NCBI RefSeq assembly: GCF_014337925.2
Contig: NZ_CP143424.1
Span: 1-64,000 of the forward strand
Source: Roseobacter fucihabitans
Lineage (GTDB): Bacteria; Pseudomonadota; Alphaproteobacteria; Rhodobacterales; Rhodobacteraceae
Length of the DNA stretch: 64,000 nucleotides
Reading direction: 5' to 3'
The translations under genes and the position numbers were made by a program. This document shows, piece by piece, positions 8,714-16,966 of this stretch (the first letter of the stretch is position 1; each line of letters opens with the position of its first letter). The notes below the pieces were generated by a model that ran no database searches, was not told the DNA's origin, and saw only the letters and a program-made list of their open reading frames with translations.

Positions 8714-10257
8714 ACCTTGATCTGACATTTTATTGGAAACTGCTCGTGCGGCGTTTGCCGGTGATGGCGATTTTCGTTCTGATCGGCTCCGGTCTGGGGG
8801 TGGTCACGGCGCTGAAACTGCCCGAAACATGGTCCACCGAAGCACGGCTTCTGGTTGAGGCGGCGCAGATCCCGGATGAGATGGTGCGCTCCACCGTGCA
8901 GACAGATGTCATAGAACAGCTTGATATCATTCAACAAAGACTGATGACCCGCGCCAATCTGATTGATATCGCCAACCGCTTTGACGTCTTTGAAGATCTG
9001 CGCGAGATGGAGCCGGATACGGTTGTTCAGGAGATGCGCGCCGCGACCCGCGTGCGCCGCACCGCCGGGCGGGATCAGGCCACCTTGCTGAGCATTTCCT
9101 TTGTAGCGCGCTCCGGCAAGATCGCCGCAGATGTGGTGAATCAATATGTGACGATCGTGCTGGAGGAAAACGCCAGTTTTCGCATTTCGCGCGCCGAAAG
9201 CACCTTGCAGTTCTTTTCTCAGGAAGTGGCAGATCAGGAACGCGAACTGAACGCCCAGAGCGTGCTGATTTCCCAGTTCAAATCCGACAATATCGAGGCG
9301 CTGCCAGAAAATCAGAGCTACCGCCTGGGCCGCCAGACCCTGTTGCAGGAACGGCTGGAGCGGCTGGAACGCGAACGCAATGTCTATGAGGCGCAGCGGG
9401 ATGATCTGGTGCGGGTCTATGAAGCCACAGGTCGGGTGCGGGCGGACGCGGGTCAGCCCGCCTTCAGCGCCGATGAGCAACGTCTGCGCGAGGCGGAGGC
9501 CCAGCTTAATCAGGAACTCTCCCGTTATTCCGAAACCCACCCCAACATCATCCGCCTGCGCGGTCTGATCACACGGTTGCAAGACAGCGTCACCGCAGAA
9601 ACGGGGGTCGCCTTGACCCCTGAGCAGGATATTTCTGCTGAAGAGGCGGTTTTGAATACTGCTTTGTCAGAGATCGATACCCGGCTGGAGTTTATCCTCA
9701 ACGACATCGCCAGAACGAGCGCAGAGCTTGAAGAACTGGCGACAGCCATCAACCGCAGTTCCAACAATGCCATCGCGCTGAATGATCTGGAGCGGGAATA
9801 TCAGATCATCGAGAGCCGTTATAACGCAGCCGTGGCCAATCTGAACGCCGCCCAGATGAGCGAGCGCATCGAGAGCACAGCGCAGGGCCAGCGCATCAGC
9901 GTCATCGAGAACGCCATCGTGCCACAGGTGCCGACCGGGCCGAACCGGCCCAAGATCGCCATTGCCGGGATTGGCGCGGGTCTCGGGCTGGCGGGGGCGT
10001 ATTTTGCCTTGCTGGAATTTCTCAACCGCACCATCCGCCGCCCCGCCGAATTGGTCAGCCGCTTCAACATTACCCCGATCGCGACGATCCCCTATATGGA
10101 AAGCCGCCGCCGCCGTCTGATGCGCCGCGCCGGCATCATCGGGGCGACAGTTTTTGTGTTGATAAGTGTTCCTTCGGCACTTTGGTATATCGACACCCAG
10201 TATATGCCTCTGGAACTCCTGGTTCAGAAGGTTTTGACCAAGCTGAGGCTGAGTTAA
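8710..10257 (+). CDS. Polysaccharide chain-length determinant (Wzz/GumC family)
   Basis: A 515-residue inner-membrane protein. It has an N-terminal transmembrane helix (residues about 17-35), a Wzz fold with QTDVIEQLDIIQQRLMTRANLIDIA, a long periplasmic coiled coil (about 155-400) and a second membrane segment near 417-435 preceded by the proline-containing VPTGPNRPK motif. A further hydrophobic segment follows near 475-492. These proteins set polymer length and pair with a cytoplasmic BY-kinase, which here is the next gene, 20 bases downstream. Its size suits the XrtA-associated subgroup. The start overlaps the ATPase stop (ATGA). Confidence 0.92.
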   Translation: MNLDLTFYWKLLVRRLPVMAIFVLIGSGLGVVTALKLPETWSTEARLLVEAAQIPDEMVRSTVQTDVIEQLDIIQQRLMTRANLIDIANRFDVFEDLREMEPDTVVQEMRAATRVRRTAGRDQATLLSISFVARSGKIAADVVNQYVTIVLEENASFRISRAESTLQFFSQEVADQERELNAQSVLISQFKSDNIEALPENQSYRLGRQTLLQERLERLERERNVYEAQRDDLVRVYEATGRVRADAGQPAFSADEQRLREAEAQLNQELSRYSETHPNIIRLRGLITRLQDSVTAETGVALTPEQDISAEEAVLNTALSEIDTRLEFILNDIARTSAELEELATAINRSSNNAIALNDLEREYQIIESRYNAAVANLNAAQMSERIESTAQGQRISVIENAIVPQVPTGPNRPKIAIAGIGAGLGLAGAYFALLEFLNRTIRRPAELVSRFNITPIATIPYMESRRRRLMRRAGIIGATVFVLISVPSALWYIDTQYMPLELLVQKVLTKLRLS

Positions 10258-10277
10258 GTTAAAGGTACGTATAGAGT

Positions 10278-11090
10278 ATGGAAAAACTGCAAGCCGCTTT
10301 GGAAAAAGCCCGCAAGGCACGGGGCGCGGCACCGGCAACGGTGCGCCAGAAACCGCGCAGCGCGCCGCCAGACAGTGACCTGGCGCAGGATGATCTGTGG
10401 GGGGCGATCCCCTCATTTGAGGTCTCGGACACGCATCTGCATGAACAACGTGTCGTGACCCGTAACGCCGGGCCCAGTGCCGCGCCCTTCGATATTCTGC
10501 GCACCAAGGTTCTGTTGCAAATGCGCCAGAACGGCTGGAAGCGGCTGGCGATCACCTCGCCGATGCCCAATTCGGGCAAGACCACGACGGCCTGTAACCT
10601 CGCACTGGGGCTGGGGCGGCAAAAGGATCTGCGCGCGATCCTGATGGATCTGGATCTGCGCGACCCCTCGATCCATTCGTTCTTTGAGACCGAACCCGCC
10701 CATGGGATCGGCGATCTGCTCAGCGGGCGCGCGTCCTTTGGCGAGCAGGCCCTGCGGATCGGGAATAACGTGGCCTGCTCCATGGCGCGCAAATCCGAGA
10801 GTGATCCCACGCAATTGCTGCTGGCCGAAGAAACCGTCGAGGTCATCGACCAGATTGAGGCGACCTATAAACCCGACATCATGATCTTTGATCTGCCCTC
10901 CTTGCTGGTAAATGACGACACGCGCGCGTTTTTGCAGAACGTGGATTGCGCGCTGATCGTGGCGCGCGCCAACACCACCCGCTACAGCCAGTTCGACACC
11001 TGCGAGCGCGAAATCAGCGAGCAGACCAATGTGCTGGGTACCGTGCTGAACGCCTATATGAACATCAATACGGTTTCCGAGCAGGGCTGA
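10278..11090 (+). CDS. CpsD/CapB-like bacterial tyrosine kinase
   Basis: A 270-residue cytoplasmic P-loop kinase partner of the Wzz-type protein. Walker A is SPMPNSGKTTT (Lys101), Walker A' is ILMDLDLRDP (about 121-130) and Walker B is IMIFDLPSLL. Family members phosphorylate each other on a C-terminal tyrosine cluster and thereby cycle EPS assembly. Here the tail after the kinase core has only two scattered tyrosines (TTRYSQ and NAYMN) and no cluster, so autophosphorylation may be reduced or different. The gene ends about 100 bases before a terminator-like hairpin and IS debris; a truncated tail cannot be excluded. Confidence 0.88.
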   Translation: MEKLQAALEKARKARGAAPATVRQKPRSAPPDSDLAQDDLWGAIPSFEVSDTHLHEQRVVTRNAGPSAAPFDILRTKVLLQMRQNGWKRLAITSPMPNSGKTTTACNLALGLGRQKDLRAILMDLDLRDPSIHSFFETEPAHGIGDLLSGRASFGEQALRIGNNVACSMARKSESDPTQLLLAEETVEVIDQIEATYKPDIMIFDLPSLLVNDDTRAFLQNVDCALIVARANTTRYSQFDTCEREISEQTNVLGTVLNAYMNINTVSEQG

Positions 11091-11189
11091 ATGTAAAACG
11101 CGAAATAATAATGCTCACAAAGAAAGCGGTGTGGAGATATCGAGCAGCTTGGCCGGTATTGCCCAATATGTCCGAGCGCGAGGTATTTC

Positions 11190-11226
11190 GCCACAACGGT
11201 ACCCGCGCAGGGGATACCGTTGTGGC
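11190..11226 (+). terminator. Probable Rho-independent terminator after the ATPase-Wzz-kinase operon
   Basis: A perfect 12-base inverted repeat (GCCACAACGGTA at 11190-11201, its complement at 11215-11226) with a 13-base loop, followed by a T6 run near 11232-11237. It lies about 100 bases after the kinase stop. Confidence 0.55.
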
Positions 11227-11273
11227 AGCCGGACGATTTTTTGAAAAACTCTGATCTCACTGACAACAGGTAA

Positions 11274-11395
11274 TTAGGCCAACCATAGCGCTGTGCGACC
11301 GCATTCACAGTAACCCCCTCAACCAGCGTCTCAGCCACAATCCGTGCCTTCACATCCTGCGTCAGCGGGAACCACCACTGCCCGCGTCTGTGAGA
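11274..11395 (-). pseudogene. IS66-family OrfA (TnpA) remnant
   Basis: On the minus strand this encodes a fragment like DVKARIVAETLVEGVTVNAV and then AQRYG, the start of the helix-turn-helix accessory protein of IS66 elements. The frame then runs into unrelated sequence and no other part of the element is nearby. It is a short decayed scar between the EPS operon and the first IS3 copy. Confidence 0.6.
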
Positions 11396-11551
11396 AACTC
11401 AATGTACCATCCATGGAGAAATTCCCTCAAATCCATGAGGCATGGAATCGCAGAATAAACGCGGCATCGGAAGGTGGGGTCTAAGCTGTGGTCTTGCCAC
11501 GTTTTAGTTCCGGTCTCTTTCGAGCAATGTTTGCTATGAAGGAGATAGAGA

Positions 11552-11827
11552 ATGGCACCGAGATACACAGACGAGTTTCGTCTTGATGCAGTACGCATCG
11601 CAACGACCAGTGGGCTGACACGACCGCAAGCGGCAGCGGATTTAGGAGTTGGGCTTTCGACGTTGAACAAGTGGGTTCAAAAGCATCAGCATGACAACCT
11701 GATGTCGGGTCCTCACGAGGATGTCGAGAAAGAGAACGAACGCCTTCGCAAGGAAGTTCGGTTGCTTCGCGAGGAGAGGGAAGTGTTAAAAAAAGCGGCA
11801 ATCTTCTTTGCAGGCCAAAGTCGGTGA
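11552..11827 (+). CDS. IS3-family transposase OrfA
   Basis: A 91-residue helix-turn-helix protein of the IS3 OrfA type: APRYTDEFRLDAVRIATTSG, then a DLGVGLSTLNKWVQKH recognition helix and a C-terminal leucine zipper (ENERLRKEVRLLREEREVLKKA). It binds the IS ends. The A7 run in codons for LKK allows a -1 shift that fuses it to OrfB to make the full OrfAB transposase. The encoded protein is identical to the one at 42278-42553. Confidence 0.95.
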   Translation: MAPRYTDEFRLDAVRIATTSGLTRPQAAADLGVGLSTLNKWVQKHQHDNLMSGPHEDVEKENERLRKEVRLLREEREVLKKAAIFFAGQSR

Positions 11828-12681
11828 GGTTCGCCTTTATCGACGCCTGGAAAGAAGAATGGCCTGTCGAATTTCTTTGCCGCGTCATGCAGGTTACGTC
11901 GCGAGGATTTCGCGCGTGGCGAAGCCGCCCGATGAGCCAGCGACAGCGCGACGATATGGTGATCCTGGCGCATATCCGCGAACAGCACCGCTTAAGCCTG
12001 CAAAGCTATGGCGGGCCTCGCATGACCGAAGAACTGCAAGAACTGGGTCTGCAAGTTGGGCACCGGCGCGTGGGCCGCTTAATGCGGGAGAATAGCATCA
12101 AAATCATCAGGACCCAGAAATACAAGGTTACGACCGACAGCAATCATGCGTTTAACATCGCCCCTAACTTGCTGGGCCAGGACTTCTTTGCAGATGGTCC
12201 AAACCAAAAGTGGGCCGATGACATTTCCTACATCTGGACCAGTGAGGGCTGGTTGTATCTGGCAGTGATCCTTGATTTGTATTCCCGTCGTGTCATCGGT
12301 TGGGCGGTTAGCAATCGTATGAAGCGGGATCTGGCGATCCGAGCATTGGATATGGCTGTGGCACTGCGGCAACCGCCGAAGGGCTGCATGCATCATACGG
12401 ATCGCGGGTCGCAATATTGTTCAGGCGACTATCAGAAACGGCTGTCTAAACACGGCTTCCAAGTTTCGATGAGCGGTAAGGGAAACTGCTACGACAATTC
12501 CATGGTTGAAACGTTCTTCAAATCACTCAAGGCAGAGCTGATTTGGCGCAACCGCTGGGAAACCAGGCGTAAAGCCGAAGGGGCGATTTTCCAGTATATC
12601 AATGGGTTCTACAATCCACGACGGCGGCACTCGTCATTAGGTGGCAAAAGCCCCTTGGCCTTCGAACGAAAGGCTGCCTAA
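11824..12681 (+). CDS. IS3-family transposase OrfB (DDE integrase domain)
   Basis: A 285-residue rve-type integrase domain. The catalytic triad is visible as ADDISYI (Asp), HHTDRGSQY (Asp) and NSMVETFFKSLKAEL (Glu), with the K/R seven residues after the Glu as usual for IS3. The HTH_21-like N-terminal part contains YGGPRMTEEL. It ends with the family tail NGFYNPRRRHSSLGGKSP. It is normally made as an OrfAB fusion through the -1 frameshift at 11788-11794. No disruption is seen, so the copy looks active. Confidence 0.95.
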   Translation: MRFAFIDAWKEEWPVEFLCRVMQVTSRGFRAWRSRPMSQRQRDDMVILAHIREQHRLSLQSYGGPRMTEELQELGLQVGHRRVGRLMRENSIKIIRTQKYKVTTDSNHAFNIAPNLLGQDFFADGPNQKWADDISYIWTSEGWLYLAVILDLYSRRVIGWAVSNRMKRDLAIRALDMAVALRQPPKGCMHHTDRGSQYCSGDYQKRLSKHGFQVSMSGKGNCYDNSMVETFFKSLKAELIWRNRWETRRKAEGAIFQYINGFYNPRRRHSSLGGKSPLAFERKAA

Positions 12682-12766
12682 ATGAGTTGAGAGACCGGAA
12701 CGCAACCGCGACAAGACCAGCCTTCCCAACACACGCAACTTAGTGATAGCTAGCAGGGCTCAAATT

Positions 12767-12791
12767 ACTCAAGCGCTCGACGCGCTTGAGT
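12767..12791 (-). terminator. Probable terminator of the RTX gene
   Basis: A perfect 10-base stem (ACTCAAGCGC / GCGCTTGAGT) with a 5-base loop, nine bases beyond the RTX stop codon on the minus strand. The following T-run is weak. Confidence 0.5.
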
Positions 12792-12799
12792 ACGAGGTG

Positions 12800-15700
12800 C
12801 TACATTTCTATGTTCATCCAGCTCAGGTCCTCTGTATCCAGACCCAGAAGGGTGATCCGGTCATCGCCGTTGGAGAGCACGAGATTACCATTCTCCATGC
12901 TTGCGGCATCTTCCAGTGTCTGACCAGCAGAGAAGAACGCCGTCAGGTCCAGGCTGTCTTCTTGAGCAAAATCATTGATCTGGTCGTCACCATCACCGAT
13001 GTCGAACACAAACTGATCTTTGCCCGCGCCACCGACCAGAATGTCATTACCCACACCACCGGCCAGAATGTCATTACCCACACCACCGGCCAGAATGTCA
13101 TTGCCCTGCCCACCATAAACAACATCATCGCCTTCATCAGCAATAAGCCTATCATTTCCGAGATTCCCGTGAATGACATCATTACCGCTGCCACCGTCTA
13201 TCGCATCATTACCATTGCCGCCGAAAAAAGTATCATTTCCGGCATGTCCGAACAAGCGATCATCACCTTCATTGCCATACAAGGTGTCATTCCCGGACTC
13301 GCCGATCATCATATCGTTACCAAGGCCTCCATGCATGGTGTCATCGCCCAAGCCCCCGAAGAGTTGGTCATTCCCGGACTCGCCGGACATCCAGTCATTC
13401 CCCCTCCCGCCGTAAGCCGTGTCATCACCCTCACCGGCATAAATATAGTCGTTCCCTACCCCGCCTTCGATATAGTCACTGCCGATACCACCATGAATGT
13501 GGTCGTTGCCGTCTTCTCCATATATGCTGTCATTGCCCATCTGACCGATCAGACGATCATCGCCCTCATCCCCGTATAGCGTATCATCACCGAAGCCTCC
13601 GATCATGTGATCGTTACCAGCGCCCCCTGAGGCAAAGTCATTGGCCAGACCTCCAAAGAATGAATCATCTCCACTTGTGGCCACGATTTTAACGGCCTGC
13701 GTCACAATGGCCGCATCATGCATATTAAAATCGGTTTGTCCTATCTTATACAGGCTGTTGCTGACCAACTGAACGAGCTCAGAGAATTCATATACGTTCT
13801 TAGAATAGCTCAAATAGCTGGGAGTTTCCTTGGGAGTACCAAGGTCAAGGTTCTGTGCGATCGTTGAGCTGGCCCATATTGTCTTTATGATGATCCCTCC
13901 GTTGTTCCCGCTCAAATCATCGATTGCGACAGTATCATGGTCGGCACCGTTCTTGATCTGGCCACCAGCGAGTTTGCCGGGCGTGAAGACTGCAGGCTTT
14001 GGATCAGGCCCAGGTGCCGGATCAACAACCGATGCCAGGACGAGTGTACCGTCGCCTGATTCAACCAGTTCAGACAAGATAACGAGCTGTTCATTAGCAA
14101 AAGCAAGCTCTTCGATATTGATCAGGAAATCGCTGCCATCCGGGCCCTCGACGCGGTATCCATCGCCCTCAGCCCGCACGGTATAATCAGAAAATGCTCC
14201 TGCAAATACAGCCCGGTCGAGGCCATCCCCTCCGTTCAACCCATCATTACCCTCACCGGCAACCAGAATATCATCGCCAGCCATGCCCAGCAGATAATCG
14301 TTCTTGTTGGTTCCGATTAGCAAATCGGCATTTTGTGATCCGTCATTTACCAGACCCTGCTGAAATTGGCTTCCATCGCGGTCATCTGCCCACCATTCAG
14401 TTGTGTCACGGTTCAACTCTTCGAGCGCCTCAGAACGTGGCGTGGAATCTTCCAGCCCGGCATAAAGCGCCCATGAGCCATACTTGTTAGGCGACGCGAT
14501 ATCGCCATGCTGCATAAAAGGTCCGTCGCCAATTTCTGCCCAGACATCCCAGAGTTCACGGTAAAGTTGCCCCATCTCTTCGCTGCGCACGAAATCGATC
14601 ATAAAATCCTGTAGGATGTTGATATCTTCGTGAGTCAAGTCTCTTATGGCGAATGCGTGGTGAACGTGTTGCCCCCCCTCGTAAGCTGAGAGTTTGAGTC
14701 CGTACTTCTCCGCCAGTGCGGCATTCTGTGCCAGAAAATTCGCAATCTGTGGAATGGATGAATCGTAGGAGGGATCCATCAGCTTGTCGGCCAGATAAGC
14801 TGTAGCATCAACGTCAGGATCTTTGATTGCTGCGATTAGTTCTTTCCGCAAATTAGCGTCGCCAACAGTCGCATTACCAAAGTAAGTCGTTATGGCCAAC
14901 TCCTCGAAGACCGTGGCGGGATCCACATAATTTTCTGGCTCATTTACTTTCCAGGTTTCAGCATTTAGCATGCGTTCCGTCATCCACGTATTGACAGTCT
15001 GTGAGCCAAGGACATTGATCAGCCGCGCGTCGGCCTCACTGCCAAAAATGTCTTCCCAGATCAGGGCAGTTTCTACGGATTTCTTGACGTAGTAGTCGTT
15101 ATGTGCTGGTGTGCCCCATTCGTCCTCAGATTTATCATACAACCATCTGGTTTGTTGAAACGCCCAGTTCCAGGCCTCGTTTGAATATTCCACCTTGGCC
15201 TTTAGCTCCGGATCTAGATTATCACGTACATAGGTCGCAAAGTTACGGATATACTCTTCATCAGCTGTATGCGGCATCGTGAACCATGGGTCCGCACCTA
15301 ACTCATTGGCCAGCTTGACCATATATTCGACCGGCACGCCGGCATCCCAGAACATTCCCTCTGGGGATGAACGTTCCTGCCAAGACGTCAAGGTGGCGTT
15401 CGATGTTTCCATCCAGCCCACAAATCGCAATTCGCGGGCGTCCTCAATTAGTTCTAGCCAAGCAGGGTTGTAAACCGCACCTGCCTCATAAAGAGGCAGG
15501 TTCTTTTCAGCAACTACCGTAACGTCACGGATATAATCGCCAGTACCATCAGGATCGGTTGAGTGTATCCTCATGAACACATTACTGCCGTTCATGTTTT
15601 CATAGACGATCCGACCGGGCTCATTGCTGATGATGCGTGCATCACCGGTCATGACCACATCACCTTTTCCTTCATACTCTAATACGTAGACGCCCCGAAC

Positions 15701-16102
15701 ATCCTCAGCGAGATCCAGTTCGGAACGGCTTGACCATTGCCAAAATCCAACCACGTTGGAGACTCCTTCAGGAATTTCCTTGACCCAACCGTTTTCATCC
15801 AGATAGCCGCCGTTTTTGAACTCATCATAGCTGAAGCTTTCTCCCCCGCCCTTCATATCCCCCCACCAGGGACGCATGGATTTGGCGACATCTAGGAATT
15901 GCTGCACCGGTGCGTAATCCTTGAAATGGTCAAGGTTATACGCCAGCGTCGGATTGCTATTGCCAAGAGCGTTATTAGCCTGTGCTAGTTCTGTTCCGTA
16001 AGCCATTATGTAAAGTCCCAATATTAGTCGCAGAATGAGTTTGAGTACCAAGTGCGGCAGGGCGTCATTAAGCGAGAAGTTGTGTGTGTTCCTTGGGCTC
16101 AT
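12800..16102 (-). CDS. Large RTX protein with glycoside-hydrolase-like N-terminal half (type I secretion substrate)
   Basis: An 1100-residue protein. Residues about 45-570 resemble a carbohydrate-active region. The motif YSNEAWNW (Glu309) looks like the Asn-Glu acid/base of clan GH-A barrels and LSAYEGGQH (Glu475) like the nucleophile strand; this is my inference. RTX nonapeptides (GGxGxDxxx) form a short block at about 592-630 and a long one at about 811-1030, followed by the type I secretion tail (residues 1030-1100, LDLTAFF to WMNIEM). Calcium would fold the repeats outside the cell. GAGGA eight bases before the ATG supports this start, though the first 35 residues include a hydrophobic stretch unusual for an RTX substrate. 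A PrtD/PrtE-like exporter lies at 30.8-33.9 kb. It may trim or bind EPS. Confidence 0.85.
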   Translation of the reverse strand: MSPRNTHNFSLNDALPHLVLKLILRLILGLYIMAYGTELAQANNALGNSNPTLAYNLDHFKDYAPVQQFLDVAKSMRPWWGDMKGGGESFSYDEFKNGGYLDENGWVKEIPEGVSNVVGFWQWSSRSELDLAEDVRGVYVLEYEGKGDVVMTGDARIISNEPGRIVYENMNGSNVFMRIHSTDPDGTGDYIRDVTVVAEKNLPLYEAGAVYNPAWLELIEDARELRFVGWMETSNATLTSWQERSSPEGMFWDAGVPVEYMVKLANELGADPWFTMPHTADEEYIRNFATYVRDNLDPELKAKVEYSNEAWNWAFQQTRWLYDKSEDEWGTPAHNDYYVKKSVETALIWEDIFGSEADARLINVLGSQTVNTWMTERMLNAETWKVNEPENYVDPATVFEELAITTYFGNATVGDANLRKELIAAIKDPDVDATAYLADKLMDPSYDSSIPQIANFLAQNAALAEKYGLKLSAYEGGQHVHHAFAIRDLTHEDINILQDFMIDFVRSEEMGQLYRELWDVWAEIGDGPFMQHGDIASPNKYGSWALYAGLEDSTPRSEALEELNRDTTEWWADDRDGSQFQQGLVNDGSQNADLLIGTNKNDYLLGMAGDDILVAGEGNDGLNGGDGLDRAVFAGAFSDYTVRAEGDGYRVEGPDGSDFLINIEELAFANEQLVILSELVESGDGTLVLASVVDPAPGPDPKPAVFTPGKLAGGQIKNGADHDTVAIDDLSGNNGGIIIKTIWASSTIAQNLDLGTPKETPSYLSYSKNVYEFSELVQLVSNSLYKIGQTDFNMHDAAIVTQAVKIVATSGDDSFFGGLANDFASGGAGNDHMIGGFGDDTLYGDEGDDRLIGQMGNDSIYGEDGNDHIHGGIGSDYIEGGVGNDYIYAGEGDDTAYGGRGNDWMSGESGNDQLFGGLGDDTMHGGLGNDMMIGESGNDTLYGNEGDDRLFGHAGNDTFFGGNGNDAIDGGSGNDVIHGNLGNDRLIADEGDDVVYGGQGNDILAGGVGNDILAGGVGNDILVGGAGKDQFVFDIGDGDDQINDFAQEDSLDLTAFFSAGQTLEDAASMENGNLVLSNGDDRITLLGLDTEDLSWMNIEM
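13040..13093. repeat. Perfect 27-base tandem duplication in RTX repeat region
   Basis: Two identical consecutive 27-base units (13040-13066 and 13067-13093) encode identical 9-residue blocks GGVGNDILA. Neighbouring RTX units differ in bases, so this is a recent local duplication. Confidence 0.8.
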
Positions 16103-16966
16103 CTATCCATTCCTCAGGTGGCGGCTTTGAGAAAGGAATACGGCCTTTATAAGGACGAAGCGATTATTTTGAATTAACCTCACAACTTGTTTTGACGTGG
16201 ACACACCCCTGCCGGCGCGGATGATCAGAAGCGCAAACGGGATGAATCCATGGGTGATGTTTTGGAAAGCGGCACTAGTGCAATATATCCCGTATCGCAA
16301 CCTTAAGTTGTTTTACTGGGCAACAATACACGTCTGTGCCTTATATGGCTGACCAGGCATGCGGAAAATGATCAACAAAACGCTGCATCCCGCCTTCCAA
16401 GCGGGGTCATGCAATGTCACAACGAACAGGAGAGATGAGATAGTTCAGAGAAGCTATCCTATTGAAATTTCGTGATAGATACGTTGCTCGATCATCTTTT
16501 TATCATGGATACCGCCTGTAGGTTCTTTACTTGGATACCCCCCTAGTTTCATTTGCGTCTGCAAGACCAGCCGGTACGTCGGATTTGGAACGAACCGGCG
16601 GTTATTTGCTGATCCGTGCTGCCTTGGGAGGCCATTGAGGATGAATTCCGTTGGAACTTTGGACATCACGGATTTCTGATATGCAGCAAAACGCGCACAA
16701 ACAATGCCCATTTACCCCAGATCTGGGCGTAATACAGGGGTCGCTTATCCACGCATAAGCTGATGTGATGCCTCGTCTGGCATATTTTACGCAGCATTTC
16801 AGGGCTACGGTTGGAACGCCTTCCATTCACTCTTTGTCAATATTTTAGGGTCACGTTCACCCTGCGATCTTCCAGGGCGAAGGGCGCAATTCAAAACGAC
16901 TTCGCCGATCGTCGACATGTCCTCAAACAGGCTGCCGTAAACCTATTATCAGCGGGATGTTGCAGA
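16103..16966. other. Long intergenic stretch without a recognised gene
   Basis: Roughly 860 bases between the RTX gene (leftward) and the glycosyltransferase gene (rightward). Small open frames exist on both strands but show no familiar motif or ribosome binding site. The region should contain divergent promoters; nothing more specific was seen. Confidence 0.4.

Larger units (their letters stand above)
11489..12719 (+). mobile_element. IS3-family insertion sequence, copy 1
   Basis: A 1231-base element. Its limits are defined by comparison with the copy at 42215-43445: the shared sequence begins TGGTCTTGCCACG and ends GCGACAAGACCA. The ends are imperfect inverted repeats of about 30 bases. 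OrfA and OrfB overlap in the -1 frame with an A7 run at 11788-11794, a typical programmed frameshift site. Flanking bases (left CTG, right GCC) show no 3-4 base target duplication, suggesting rearrangement after insertion. Confidence 0.93.

Noticed and set aside
12743-13579. 278-residue open frame on the plus strand
   Set aside because: It is antisense to the RTX repeats; its repetitive product simply mirrors the 27-base periodicity and it has no ribosome site.
13021-13630. Regular short repeats resembling an array
   Set aside because: They are the coding repeats of RTX nonapeptides, not spacers and direct repeats.
16454-16826. Two overlapping small open frames on the minus strand
   Set aside because: No recognisable motif, no ribosome binding site, and odd Cys/Arg-rich composition.
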